From: Entrophospora sp. SA101
Taxonomy: Eukaryota; Glomeromycota; Glomeromycetes; Entrophosporales; Entrophosporaceae
Length of the DNA stretch: 27,908 nucleotides
Reading direction: 5' to 3'
Assembly (NCBI GenBank): GCA_958430865.1
Contig: CAUDNR010004284.1
Location: forward strand, 2,440 to 30,347
Position 1 is the first letter of the stretch; every line of letters starts with the position of its first letter. Under the pieces are notes generated by a model. That model saw nothing but the letters and a program-made list of their open reading frames with translations. It was not told the DNA's origin and searched no databases. The translations under genes and the position numbers were made by a program. Below, piece by piece: positions 1 to 8,975 of the stretch.

Positions 1-267
1 TATAATTTGAAACTATTGACTATTTTTTGGTAGGCTTGTAAAGCAGTTAAAAATACACGTAATACATGGTTTTGGAAAAAGATAGCCAGATACTCAGAGT
101 TTTATTTAGTAATTTTAAAGTACAAATCTACATGTAAAATATTGCAGCGGTTCCAGATTATGGACACTAATTGATTTTACTATGATTCTTATCCCGAAAT
201 TTTACTATGTAGATCCTTTCCTTCATTGATGGACCACGAATTAACTTCTTTACATATAAAATTCGCT

Positions 268-470
268 GATAAGGCCGCACAAATTCGATTTTTCGGTTCT
301 CTTAATATCAGAATTTGAAAATAACCCGGTGACCACTTTTTACTTTTAATTTTTTTTTATAGTAAAAAATTTATTTTGTAAAAATACAAAGAAAAATAAC
401 GTATAAAATTTTACAAAACCGACCAAGCCGGGTTACAATAACCAAAAATCGAGTTTGTGTGGCCTAACGG
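268..470. mobile_element. MITE-like inverted-repeat element (about 200 bp)
   Basis: The left arm at about 268-335 reads outward-in as taaggccgcacaaattcg followed by atttttcggtt and a cccggtgacc block. The right arm at about 421-468 is its imperfect reverse complement, with gaccaagccggg, then aaccaaaaatcgag and tttgtgtggcctaa. The centre is AT-rich and itself partly palindromic (aaaatttattttg against a ttttacaaaa block). There is no ORF. Long subterminal inverted repeats with no coding capacity fit a non-autonomous DNA transposon. Exact ends and a target-site duplication are not clear, so boundaries are approximate. Confidence 0.5.
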
Positions 471-745
471 CAATTTGCAATGATAGATATTGTTTTTTGA
501 ATATCATTTTTGATTTGAATAAGAACACTCCCCATAGATTTGTTGAAACGAGGCTTGATTAATGTTTTGGCAAAATCCTAAACAATAAAGTTAGCTAGGG
601 ACAAAAAAAGACGAAACGCAAATCCGAAATCCAAAACCAATCTGAAAATAATAAAACCTCACATAATAAAAATAATAATGATAGCTAGCTTTACAATGAA
701 ACACCTAATAAGGAAATTAAAATCATTTTATCTGCCACTTTTTCA
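471..745. other. Intergenic spacer, no gene seen
   Basis: AT-rich DNA between two inverted-repeat elements. No long ORF, RNA gene or clear regulatory motif is visible. The 267 bases at the left edge of the window are similar, apart from a short GC-richer stretch around 145-240 that I could not assign. Confidence 0.5.
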
Positions 746-1726
746 CGGTGTTACGAAAACATGTATGTAACGTATGATTTTTATTTCCATACATGTATGA
801 AAATGCAGATCATACATACATACATTTTTATTAAATTAATATAATAATATAATAAAAATGTATGTATGTATGATTTTTTTCTGCATGTATGAAAATGCAA
901 ATCATACATATGATGCAAGTCACTTAGTCCCACAACTTTTTATTGATTGTGTAGATTTTCAAATTCTCCAAAATTGGAAATGCAACACCTCAAAATAAAT
1001 TGTGTATTTGAATCCAATACCTTCCTCTACAAAACCACAATTTCATGTCATGTTGTTGTGGAGAATTTGAGCTTCAAAGTTGCACAAGTTTACTGAATTT
1101 AAACGAATTGAAATAAAATAAAAATTTGAAAAATTTCCCTTATATTGCAGACCTTTTGTCACATGAATTTTCCAGATGAACAGGAAGAGAATTATCTTTA
1201 TTATTAAAAAAAATACAAAGAACAGCTAAGTTCATTTATTTTAAATCTAATAAATAGACTATTGCCTTAATCAAAGAAATATGCAATTTGCAAATATTCT
1301 AATGAATGTTTATCAATTATTTAATAGTTTGTGTAGGAGTAATTGAAGTAAGCTTTAAGGACAAGCAAGATCTATGAACAAAATATACTAACAAAGGTTT
1401 TATCAATCATTCAATAGTTTATATAAATTTCTCTTTTATTTTAACTAATATTTAATAACATCACTATAATCATTATTGTTGTTGTTTATTGTTCTAATCA
1501 TCATTTACATATGTATATATAGGAATAAATGTAAAATAAAATTTTTAATATATTTATTTAGCATTTAACATTAATATGGTATATATAATAATAATTGGGT
1601 GACGTTTGCTAGTTAATTTAATAAAAATGTATGTATGTATGATCTGCATTTTTCATACATGTATGGAAATAAATTCATACGTTACATACATAGAGGTTCA
1701 TACATTACATGTTTTCTGTATTACTG
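746..1726. mobile_element. Non-autonomous DNA transposon with about 80-bp terminal inverted repeats
   Basis: The left arm (about 755-836) contains acatgtatgtaacgtatga, then tttccatacatgtatg, then aaaatgcagatcatac and catacatacatttttatt. The right arm (about 1614-1715) contains the same blocks in reverse complement and in mirrored order. The right arm carries about 18 extra bases near its outer end (a second ttcatacattacatg-like block). The roughly 780-bp interior has no ORF but includes an 11-bp inverted pair (960-970 and 1059-1069). The outermost bases look like cagtaatac / cggtgttac, which would suit a Tc1/mariner-like end, but no target-site duplication is evident. It ends about 100 bp upstream of the kinase start, so it may contribute promoter sequence. 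Confidence 0.6.
811..872. repeat. Perfect 22-bp hairpin inside the left end of the 746-1726 element
   Basis: Positions 811-832 (catacatacatacatttttatt) are the exact reverse complement of 851-872, separated by an 18-base AT loop. The right side continues with a gaaaatgcaaatcatac block, so 757-910 looks like a miniature copy of the same element's end folded on itself. This suggests a nested or internally deleted MITE of the same family. Confidence 0.6.
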
Positions 1727-1824
1727 AGAAAATTGTTTGTTACATGCTCTGCAAAAAAAAAAAAGAATTATGAATTAATGTTACTCTACACTCTACTTAA
1801 AAACACCAACATTTATTTTATATA

Positions 1825-3382
1825 ATGTCACATTTTAAATTATTGTCATTAGAAAGAGAGGATTTTGTATCTAAAATTAATGTTGAAATGCGTAATAATG
1901 CTCTGTTTAATTCTGATGAAGAAAATAGAAAAGATTATTTTTTTTCATTAGTCCAAAAAAACAAGGAGCTATCTGAAATTGAAAAAAAATATTGTAAAAA
2001 ATGGTATATTTATGATTTTGAATTATATAATGCAATGAATGAATTGGGCAAACCAAAAGAATGCAAAAAGTGCAAATTGTCAAGATACTCTGATAAATTC
2101 TGTGAAGGTTGTATTAGTTTACAATTACAGAGTTTTTTCACCACTTGGACATCTAGAAATAACATAGTTGATAACTTTATTCAACAATGTCAAATCTCTC
2201 CCAAACTATATTTTAGAATGGATACCTTTTGAGCAATTTGAAGATATAACAAAGTTGACTGAAGGTGGATTTAGTTCAATTTATACTGCAGTATGGATAA
2301 GAGGTTATATAATTGATTATGATGAAAATAAAAAAGAATTTAGTCATTTTGGAGGGCAAAAAGTAGTATTAAAAAGTTTAAATAATTCAAGTAATCCAGG
2401 AAAAGGCTTTTTTGATGAGGTTGGTAGTTGTTATTTAAAGCAAAATAAACAATACTGTATTATATAATACTAATTGATTTTATATTTATTTCAGGCAATG
2501 AATTATTGCAAAATTAAAGCATCACTGATTGTTAAATGCCATGGTATAACTAAATTCCCAGACAATGGAAATTATGCAATAGTTTTAAATTATTTGAAAG
2601 AAGGAAATTTAAGGGATTATTTACAAAAAAATCATTTAAATTTAACATTAAAAGACAGAATTACAATCTTTAATGATTTATGTACTGCATTATATCATAT
2701 ACATCAAAAAGATTTAATCCATTGTGATTTACATAGTGGTAATCTATTATTGCAAGGAGGTGGTTGTTTTATTACAGATTTAGGATTATGTGGACCAGTT
2801 GATGAAAAGTCATCAAATAAAGTCTATGGAATTGTATCATATGTTGCACCTGAGTTACTTAGAGGTGGAAAAAACACAAAAGAAACAGATATCTATAGTG
2901 TTGGGATGCTAATGTGGGAAATATTTGCAGGTCGCCCACCATTTGATGATAGAGCTCACAATCACCACTTAATGTTTAATATAAATGCAGGTTTACGACC
3001 ACCAATATTACCTCAAATGCCTGATGATTATATGCAAATGATGCAGAGGTGTTGGGATGCGGATCCATCAAAAAGACCAATTAGTGGAGAACTTTGGAAA
3101 TTCGCTATTAAGAAATTAAAAGAAGTTCATAATAATAGTAGTATTATCAGTAGTAGTATTAGTAGTGGTAGTAATAATAATAATATTACTACTAGTGGTA
3201 GTAATGGTGGTAATAATAGTAATATTACTACTACTAGTAGTAGTGTTTTGCAACAAGTACACAAATCACATCCAGACGCATACCATACAAGTAGAGTCTT
3301 AGATGAAGAGATTGTCAAATATAAAAGGCTAAAAGGTTATACAAGTAATGAAAAGAATTTTGATTTTAACAAAGGTGAATAA
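1825..3382 (+). CDS. TKL-like protein kinase of the Glomeromycotina-expanded type, with an N-terminal double-CxxC motif; one intron, one apparent frameshift
   Basis: The first ATG (1825) follows an in-frame stop 27 nt upstream. Residues 80-96 hold Cx2C-x9-Cx2C, a putative zinc-binding pair followed by a TTWTSRN segment; this arrangement is common in Rhizophagus kinases as I recall them. The kinase domain follows: a glycine loop (TEGGFSSIYTAVW), the VVLKSL lysine, the catalytic loop HCDLHSGN (D codon at 2726), TDLGL in place of DFG, an APE motif (YVAPELL) and CWDADPSKRP. HCD and DLG are, from memory, usual in this family, so activity is plausible. A Ser/Asn/Thr-rich insert (about 3130-3245) precedes a tail with HPDAYHTSRVL. 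An intron at 2420-2494 restores the frame. Frame 1 must shift to frame 2 near 2185-2205 to link FIQQCQ to ILEWIPFEQFEDI; corrected length is about 493 aa. It is a Ser/Thr or dual-specificity kinase, substrate unknown. It could be a pseudogene if the frameshift is real. Confidence 0.85.
2420..2494 (+). other. Intron of the kinase gene (75 nt)
   Basis: The donor is gttggt and the acceptor is tatttatttcag, with a textbook tactaat branch site at 2468-2474. Its length is a multiple of three but it contains an in-frame stop (2465-2467). Splicing joins GKGFFDE directly to AMNYCKIKASLI, which matches the spacing between the kinase lysine strand and the alphaC region in relatives. A 38-nt alternative starting at 2457 would break the frame. 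The GTTGGT donor is weak. Confidence 0.75.
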
Positions 3383-3535
3383 AAATTATCATTATTAATT
3401 AATTGGAACTACTATCAATTACTAATGATATTTTTTAATTAATTAATAAACATTAGGTTCTAGTAATAATAATAATAAAAGAAGAAAGATTGATTAAATG
3501 ACTAATTTAATCTTCACTATAAATTTATTCATTCT

Positions 3536-4064
3536 AGCTATTTATCTTTTTATTTTATTCATTATTTGTTCCTTAAAGCTAAATTATAATAATAATATTT
3601 AATAAACTTTTTAGTTTTCTCATTCTTATTAAATGGTGATATTTAAAGTAGCTTTTTGTTAACGCCAATTACGGCTTGACTTTCGGATTACTCTTGCCAA
3701 TTAATCGCAATAATTCAGTGCTTGTCAATTAATTAGTTTATGAATTTATTTGGGTTCTCCTTGTACCTAAACGAGTTTGTAAGCATATTTAATGGTGCCA
3801 GATAACTGTAAATAAATAAAATGGCTTCAAAGGTTCTATAGAGTTCCTTGTGATCGGTTTATTTCAGTCATTTATATTTATTGGTCGATTGCAAACTCAC
3901 TTTGATTTTATTTGCAAAACAACTTAAGCAGCTTGTTTAACAGCCTTACACTAATATTTCCGATTAACCTTGGACGATACTTCATTAATACTCACTAGTT
4001 AACCAACGTTGGTCCTAATCTTGTTTACTCATTAAAGGAAATGAAATGTGGGTTTTTTTACCAA
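3536..4064. repeat. 529-bp direct repeat, copy 1
   Basis: Runs from agctatttatc to gggtttttttaccaa. It matches 4952-5480 at a constant offset of 1416 with no difference I could find by eye. There is no ORF, no TG...CA ends and no obvious inverted termini. The flanking bases differ at both ends (t versus a on the left, agttcc versus taaata on the right). It begins 154 bp after the kinase stop codon. Confidence 0.9.
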
Positions 4065-4434
4065 AGTTCCACAATTGTTGTCTTTTACCAATTTACTACA
4101 CTTGTTGCTTTTATCAAAGCACTTTAAACAAAGAAAAAGACAATGTTTTTATTTATTTTTAAAAGGTTATTAACGTTTAATATAAAAATAATGACTCTAT
4201 CGCAGAGTTTAAAATGTTAATTATTTGTAAATAAATTTTATATTATAAGCAAGGCCTGAAATATTAATTAAATGGTTAATTAACCAGTCGATTGATTGAT
4301 TGTTCTTTCACTTGGTCAAAAGGTAATAATTTTTATGTTCTAAAAATTTAAAAATAAGTAATAATAATAAAATGACACATGTCTAAAACATGATTGGACA
4401 ACAATCTGTTTTATCACAATATTTAAAATGTAAA
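4065..4434. other. Spacer between repeat copy 1 and the helicase fragment
   Basis: AT-rich sequence with no ORF; it is the 3' flank of the minus-strand helicase fragment. Contains a TTAATTAA-type inverted stretch near 4263-4285 and an attgattgattg run near 4291-4301. Confidence 0.4.
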
Positions 4435-4909
4435 TCATATTACAAATAGTAATACACCATTTCCCTCAGCATCTTCAGCAACACCTGTAATTTTTGAATC
4501 TGATATCCAAAAACCAGCACCAGTTTTTTTCAATGTAACTGCTTCTACTACTATTTTTTTTATTTATTAAATCATCAAGTAAGTGAAATGCCTGTTTTGA
4601 ATTCCTAATTGTTCTATCAAAATTTTCCTCATAAATTGAAAGTGAATTCAATTTTTTGTCAATTATTTTTTTATTCTTCAATTGAAGAAAAATTCCAATT
4701 ACATCATCTTGAACAATGATATTATCTTCTTCTAATTCTTCAATTGTTCTCCTAATGATATCATTTACTTTAATTGCATCTGTAGTTACATTGGTTAAGC
4801 CTGGGTTGTCAACAGCTCTACATTGACAATTACTACAGTTACCACAGGAATAAGACACAGTATCTGCTGACCATGCATAAAAGTTAAGTAATTTTTGTTG
4901 GAAGCATTT
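4435..4909 (-). pseudogene. C-terminal fragment of a RecQ-like DNA helicase (zinc-binding and start of RQC region), 5'-truncated and frameshifted
   Basis: Reading on the minus strand from 4909, the frame opens with KCFQQKLLNFYAW and then CGNCSNC, the spacing of the four cysteines in the RecQ zinc-binding domain. Next comes NVTTDAIKVNDIIRRTIEE, as expected where the RQC winged helix begins. No ATG lies upstream: an in-frame TAA (4913-4915) ends the open frame, and the repeat copy begins at 4952. The ATPase and helicase domains are therefore absent. At the T8 run 4554-4561 (A8 on the coding strand) the open frame turns into an unconvincing tail ending at 4475. Dropping one A instead gives IVVEAVTLKKTGAGFWISDS and a stop at 4435-4437, a far more protein-like end. 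I infer a dead or captured helicase fragment. An assembly indel could explain the frameshift but not the missing N-terminal part. Confidence 0.7.
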
Positions 4910-4951
4910 ATATTATTCTTCACAAAAAAATTATTTCATGAAGGCTTTGGA

Positions 4952-5480
4952 AGCTATTTATCTTTTTATTTTATTCATTATTTGTTCCTTAAAGCTAAAT
5001 TATAATAATAATATTTAATAAACTTTTTAGTTTTCTCATTCTTATTAAATGGTGATATTTAAAGTAGCTTTTTGTTAACGCCAATTACGGCTTGACTTTC
5101 GGATTACTCTTGCCAATTAATCGCAATAATTCAGTGCTTGTCAATTAATTAGTTTATGAATTTATTTGGGTTCTCCTTGTACCTAAACGAGTTTGTAAGC
5201 ATATTTAATGGTGCCAGATAACTGTAAATAAATAAAATGGCTTCAAAGGTTCTATAGAGTTCCTTGTGATCGGTTTATTTCAGTCATTTATATTTATTGG
5301 TCGATTGCAAACTCACTTTGATTTTATTTGCAAAACAACTTAAGCAGCTTGTTTAACAGCCTTACACTAATATTTCCGATTAACCTTGGACGATACTTCA
5401 TTAATACTCACTAGTTAACCAACGTTGGTCCTAATCTTGTTTACTCATTAAAGGAAATGAAATGTGGGTTTTTTTACCAA
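4952..5480. repeat. 529-bp direct repeat, copy 2
   Basis: Second copy of 3536-4064, same orientation and apparently identical over its whole length. The 887 bp between the copies hold the helicase fragment. Identity in non-coding AT-rich DNA implies recent duplication, gene conversion or an assembly duplication. Downstream it abuts the relic gene that starts near 5538. Confidence 0.9.
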
Positions 5481-5835
5481 TAAATACATGAACCCATACT
5501 CATAAAAAAATTTAACAATACATGATAAAAGAATTAACATCCGACAGCACCAAAAAGAGAAGAGGCTTTGTATAATTCATTGAATTTAAAATACTATTTT
5601 GCAGTGTTGGGAATTGGACTGGCAATTTTGTCAATACTGCAATTTGAGTTAATTAGTTAGTGTATTTGATAATTTAAAATGGTGGTAATGGTGATATGGA
5701 ATTTATTTCACAGTTTGTTGATGAAATAAACAATATAAACAAAATCCAAATATAATGTTGCTCCGGTTAGATCAAATTTTGACAGAATCACAAATAAACT
5801 GGAAGTATTTATTAATGATGTAATTGATTGATGAA

Positions 5836-5872
5836 GTAAGAAGTAATGAAAATTATCTTTGTTTATTTCTAG
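5836..5872 (+). other. Candidate 37-nt intron in the relic gene
   Basis: A strong donor (gtaaga) and a strong acceptor (gtttatttctag) enclose 37 nt between the FINDVID piece and NKDVILMMVIIK. The upstream exon contains two TGA codons just before the donor, so splicing alone does not give a clean frame. Very short for a spliceosomal intron, but both signals are good. Confidence 0.3.
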
Positions 5873-6018
5873 AAATAAGGATGTCATTTTAATGATGGTT
5901 ATTATCAAGTAAATGATTTTGAATGGTGATAAAAGTGGGACAGGGACAAGGATAAGTATGAGTAATGGAGTTTCAAATAAAGAAGATAGTAGTATTAATA
6001 TTGAAGAGCGTGACAATA

Positions 6019-6192
6019 ATGTTGGTTTCCAAAACTAGAGAGTTTCGTCAACTGTGCGAAAGTCAAAAGGTTTCGCCATAAGTCAAAACTAGTTTTGACC
6101 TTTGACCTTTGACTTTTGATTTAGTTTTGACATAAAAATTTTAATTTTAGTTTTGACTTTCGCTTCTTCAAAATTGTTTTGGCAATCAACAC
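6019..6192. mobile_element. MITE (174 bp) with TA target-site duplication, copy 1
   Basis: The element lies between TA at 6017-6018 and TA at 6193-6194. Its ends are inverted: atgttggtttccaaaacta on the left and, in reverse complement, gtgttgattgccaaaac on the right. The interior is built of repeated gtcaaaac / ttttgac words and has no ORF. A homologous copy in opposite orientation lies at 27212-27397. TA duplication and GTGTTG ends fit a Tc1/mariner-type MITE. It sits inside the relic gene 5538-6435. Confidence 0.8.
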
Positions 6193-6432
6193 TAGTGGCA
6201 AAGGAAGGTCTTAGAAGAGGGTGTACCAAACGACATCAATGGATTATCTGCGAAAATTTAAATCTACAAGGAATACTATCAGAAACTTGCTTGACACAGA
6301 GGAGCAAAACGTGCGAATTTATAAAAATGATAATAACAATTATAGATTTATGAACATTAATAACAACAACAATAATGGTTTTCTTTTTTTTTTCTTTTAG
6401 GATACGATTACTTATGCGGAACATGAAAGCTT

Positions 6433-6562
6433 AATACAATTGTTGTGCGTGAATTTGGGAATCTGCGTCAATTTGAAAATTCACACGTGAAATTCAAATT
6501 AGCCAATCAGAATTTTGCATTCAAACGCCCAAAAATTAATATTCAAATTGCACAACACAATC
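6433..6562. mobile_element. Small palindromic MITE-like element
   Basis: Begins near caattgttgtgc and ends near gcacaacacaatc, with imperfect inverted arms along most of its length. It contains a near-palindrome at 6470-6500 around cacgtg (aatttgaaaattcacacgtg and mirror). No ORF. It lies directly at the 3' end of the relic gene. No target-site duplication was identified. Confidence 0.45.
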
Positions 6563-7213
6563 ACTCACATCTATGGATGTTGGTAAGTTAGTTCGCAGCA
6601 TATTGTTATATATCATATTATAAATCCGTTAATTACCTTCGATCATTATTAATTAATTAAATTCTAGTGATTCAACAATGAAATAATTTTAGCATTATTT
6701 TTTTGTTTCTATTTTATCATTTTTAAAACTTCAATTAAAACTTATAAAACCTGTGCTTTGCTTACTATTTATAATAGTGAGTGACAATATATAATTTCTA
6801 CATATATATTTATATATTCATAACCTAATGTAAAAGTATATACATATATATGTTGTGGAAAAAACTGCGGTGACGAAAAATACCAAGTGCCATTTTTTTG
6901 CAACATTGTAATAATTTATAAATATACATGAATCCGTTTTGGAAGAGAAAAAAGATTCGAAGAAAATTTTATAATTTTAAAATTGTCACGAATAAAAATA
7001 TATATTAGACCTATATGTGAACTATAACACTAACTTAATACATCTATATTATTAATATACATATAATCCACAAAGGTATATGCTTCACATACAAATAACG
7101 ATCCATGAATGCATGTAATAATATGCTGTTCACATGTTGTTCACATGTAGAATTCACATATAATTTTAGAGGTGTTTTTCTGACGAATACGACTCAACCG
7201 AACCATGAAGTCT
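6563..7213. other. Non-coding AT-rich spacer
   Basis: No ORF or RNA gene is seen. A short tandem word (tgttcacatg, twice) lies at about 7131-7150. Confidence 0.4.
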
Positions 7214-8430
7214 TATAATGAAATTGGTATGTTAGTGGCAGTAACTCTACTTGATAGTTATTAAGGCATTCATCTTAAACAAAGACTTGATATCATCAAA
7301 TTCCGCCGTCTAAAGGGATCGCATTCATTAGCCAAACTTTTTTAATGATAAACAAATAATGTACCACGCGTGATCAGACAGGTATACGCTTTTTCACAAA
7401 GTCTAAACAATCATGCATCAATTGGCGTAAATCCGGTTACTCTACACAGCGTAGCTAAACTGAGTATTATCTTACATAAGGACCTTCAACAAATTATACA
7501 CTATATCCGCACGATCATATATACCATCATATTTGAACTCCAAATAAATATTCTTACTAACACAATGTTCTAATCCTTTGTCTATTTCAAAGCCTCAAAG
7601 TATCGCATCATTTGCTGTATAACTTTTTTAACATCTTTACGAAATGATTTACCTCCTCTTTAGTTTATTCATTCATCTATTCAACAAGCAGTGCAATTCT
7701 AATAGTAGCAAGGAGTGAGTGTCCAATTTAACAGAAAAGTTTCCATTTTTTTAAGATAGAAACTTAGTTAAAGTCGATGTAATAGTGTTAACGGTAAAAT
7801 TACTTATAAATGCAAGTAGGTATAATTTTGCTATATTTTCATTTTTTAAAACGTTTTCATTCATCTCTTTCTCTGATTTTCAAAAAATGGATAATGCAAG
7901 GCCAAGAAAGTTTCACACAAAGAAATGCATGGGTTCGATATCATAATACAGGAATTTTTCTTTTCAAATGGTGTAAAATTCAAATTTTTATAACTTTTGA
8001 AAGAAAAAATTTGCCAAATTAAAAGTATATATATATATATATATGCTTGGGTCATAATTATTTGCATTCTTGTTTATTGTTGATTAAAAAAGAAATAAAC
8101 GTTCCAAAACTTTTGATCAAGTACTGACTACATGTGAAAAGTGGTGAGTTGGTTGTAAATGCTCACTGGCTTGTTCCACTCGAAGCTCATAAATTTTCTG
8201 GGCTTGAAGGCTTTGTCAAAAGTCGACTATGTGGCGGTGTGGATACATTTGCGTTTAGTGAATCTGGTTCATTCAACCTTTATCATGTCTTTTAAAAAAT
8301 CATCCACTTTAAAGAATTATAAAGGTTGATTTTATATTATTTTTTTTGTTGGAAAGATAAAAATAATGTCATTTCGAGGCCTGGATAATTTTCTCTTTGC
8401 AATGATGTCAATGTATCTTCTTCCTGTGAG
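7214..8430 (+). pseudogene. Possible relic of a voltage-gated cation channel gene
   Basis: Scattered + strand pieces suggest decayed channel exons. 7214-7345 reads YNEIGMLVAVTLLDSY, a stop, then RLDIIKFRRLKGSHSLAKLF; this resembles an S3 helix (WNxxD...TLLD pattern) followed by a basic S4-like helix. 8128-8295 is an open frame with GELVVNAHWLVPLEAHKFSG and GGVDTFAFSESGSFNLYHVF. 8366-8425 reads MSFRGLDNFLFAMMSMYLLP, like the pore-helix consensus FDNxxxAMMSLF of calcium-channel repeats, and is followed by a donor-like gtgagt. Frames differ and stops intervene. Resemblance to the Cch1-type family is by eye only. Chance similarity in AT-rich, hydrophobic-coding DNA is a real alternative. Confidence 0.25.
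8027..8044. repeat. (TA)n microsatellite
   Basis: A short run of alternating T and A. Confidence 0.8.
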
Positions 8431-8757
8431 TTTGACCTGCAAAAGTTTGAACATTTTGTAAATGGGTGGGAATTCGTTCGCTTGAATGCCTACGAATTTA
8501 TCCAAGGCTCACTTGATAAAATTTAATTCACTTTTTGGGATACTTCAAATTTCTTAAGTATAAGGGTCAACTTAAAAATATTTACATCTAATAGATAGAT
8601 GGATTGATTAATAGAGAGAATAATAAAATAAAAATTTTTTTTTGTCAATAAAAAGAGTAAAGAGCACATGCTACCTATGATAATAGACATTTGTTATACG
8701 AATCTAAAAATTTCATTTATTTCTCCTGACCCATCATCATTATCACAAATTAAGTGG

Positions 8758-8767
8758 GTGACGTAAC
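8758..8767. promoter_or_regulatory. CRE/ATF-like site upstream of the coiled-coil gene
   Basis: gtgacgtaac contains TGACGTAA, a bZIP (ATF/CREB-type) half-palindrome, about 210 bp upstream of the ATG at 8976. A single match; function is inferred from position only. The rest of 8480-8975 is AT-rich with no gene seen. Confidence 0.25.
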
Positions 8768-8975
8768 AGAAAATATTTTTGCTTGTTATATTATATTATT
8801 ATTGGCCCGATTTGTATTTTCATTTGTTATATATGTTGTAAACTTGTTTGCTTTGTTTTGTCTTACATTGTAAATGGAGAGTTTTTATTATTTCCAACCG
8901 TTATTATTATTTAATTAATATAGCTTACAAAAAAAAAAATAGATATATTCAAGAAATTATTCAATATTTACTACT

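Larger units (their letters stand above)
5538..6435 (+). pseudogene. Decayed unknown gene, interrupted by a MITE
   Basis: Several + strand pieces read like protein but are broken by stops. 5538-5660 encodes HPTAPKREEALYNSLNLKYY followed by a hydrophobic, membrane-like stretch (FAVLGIGLAILSILQFEL). 5713-5755 gives FVDEINNINKIQI. About 5771-5827 gives SNFDRITNKLEVFINDVID. From 5874 one frame runs with a single stop (5910-5912) through NGDKSGTGTRISMSNG and INIEERDN up to the MITE at 6019. The same frame resumes after it (6195) as SGKGRS, a TAG stop, then TTSMDYLRKFKSTRN and NLLDTEEQNVRIYKND, ending in an Asn-rich stretch near 6390. A further piece, DTITYAEHESLIQL, lies at about 6401-6440. I do not recognise the family. 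Multiple stops argue for a pseudogene. Confidence 0.5.

Noticed and set aside
2457..2494. 38-nt intron in the kinase gene
   Set aside because: It would shift the frame into a stop; the 75-nt intron from 2420 preserves the frame and the expected domain spacing.
3127..3318. Minus-strand leucine-rich open frame opposite the kinase tail
   Set aside because: Antisense of the Ser/Asn/Thr repeat insert; no start context or homology.
3536..5480. LTR retrotransposon
   Set aside because: The direct repeats lack TG...CA ends, a primer-binding site or polypurine tract was not seen, and the interior carries no gag or pol sequence.
5708..6016. 102-codon minus-strand open frame
   Set aside because: Hydrophobic low-information translation, and it ends at the MITE. 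The plus strand has better protein-like pieces here.
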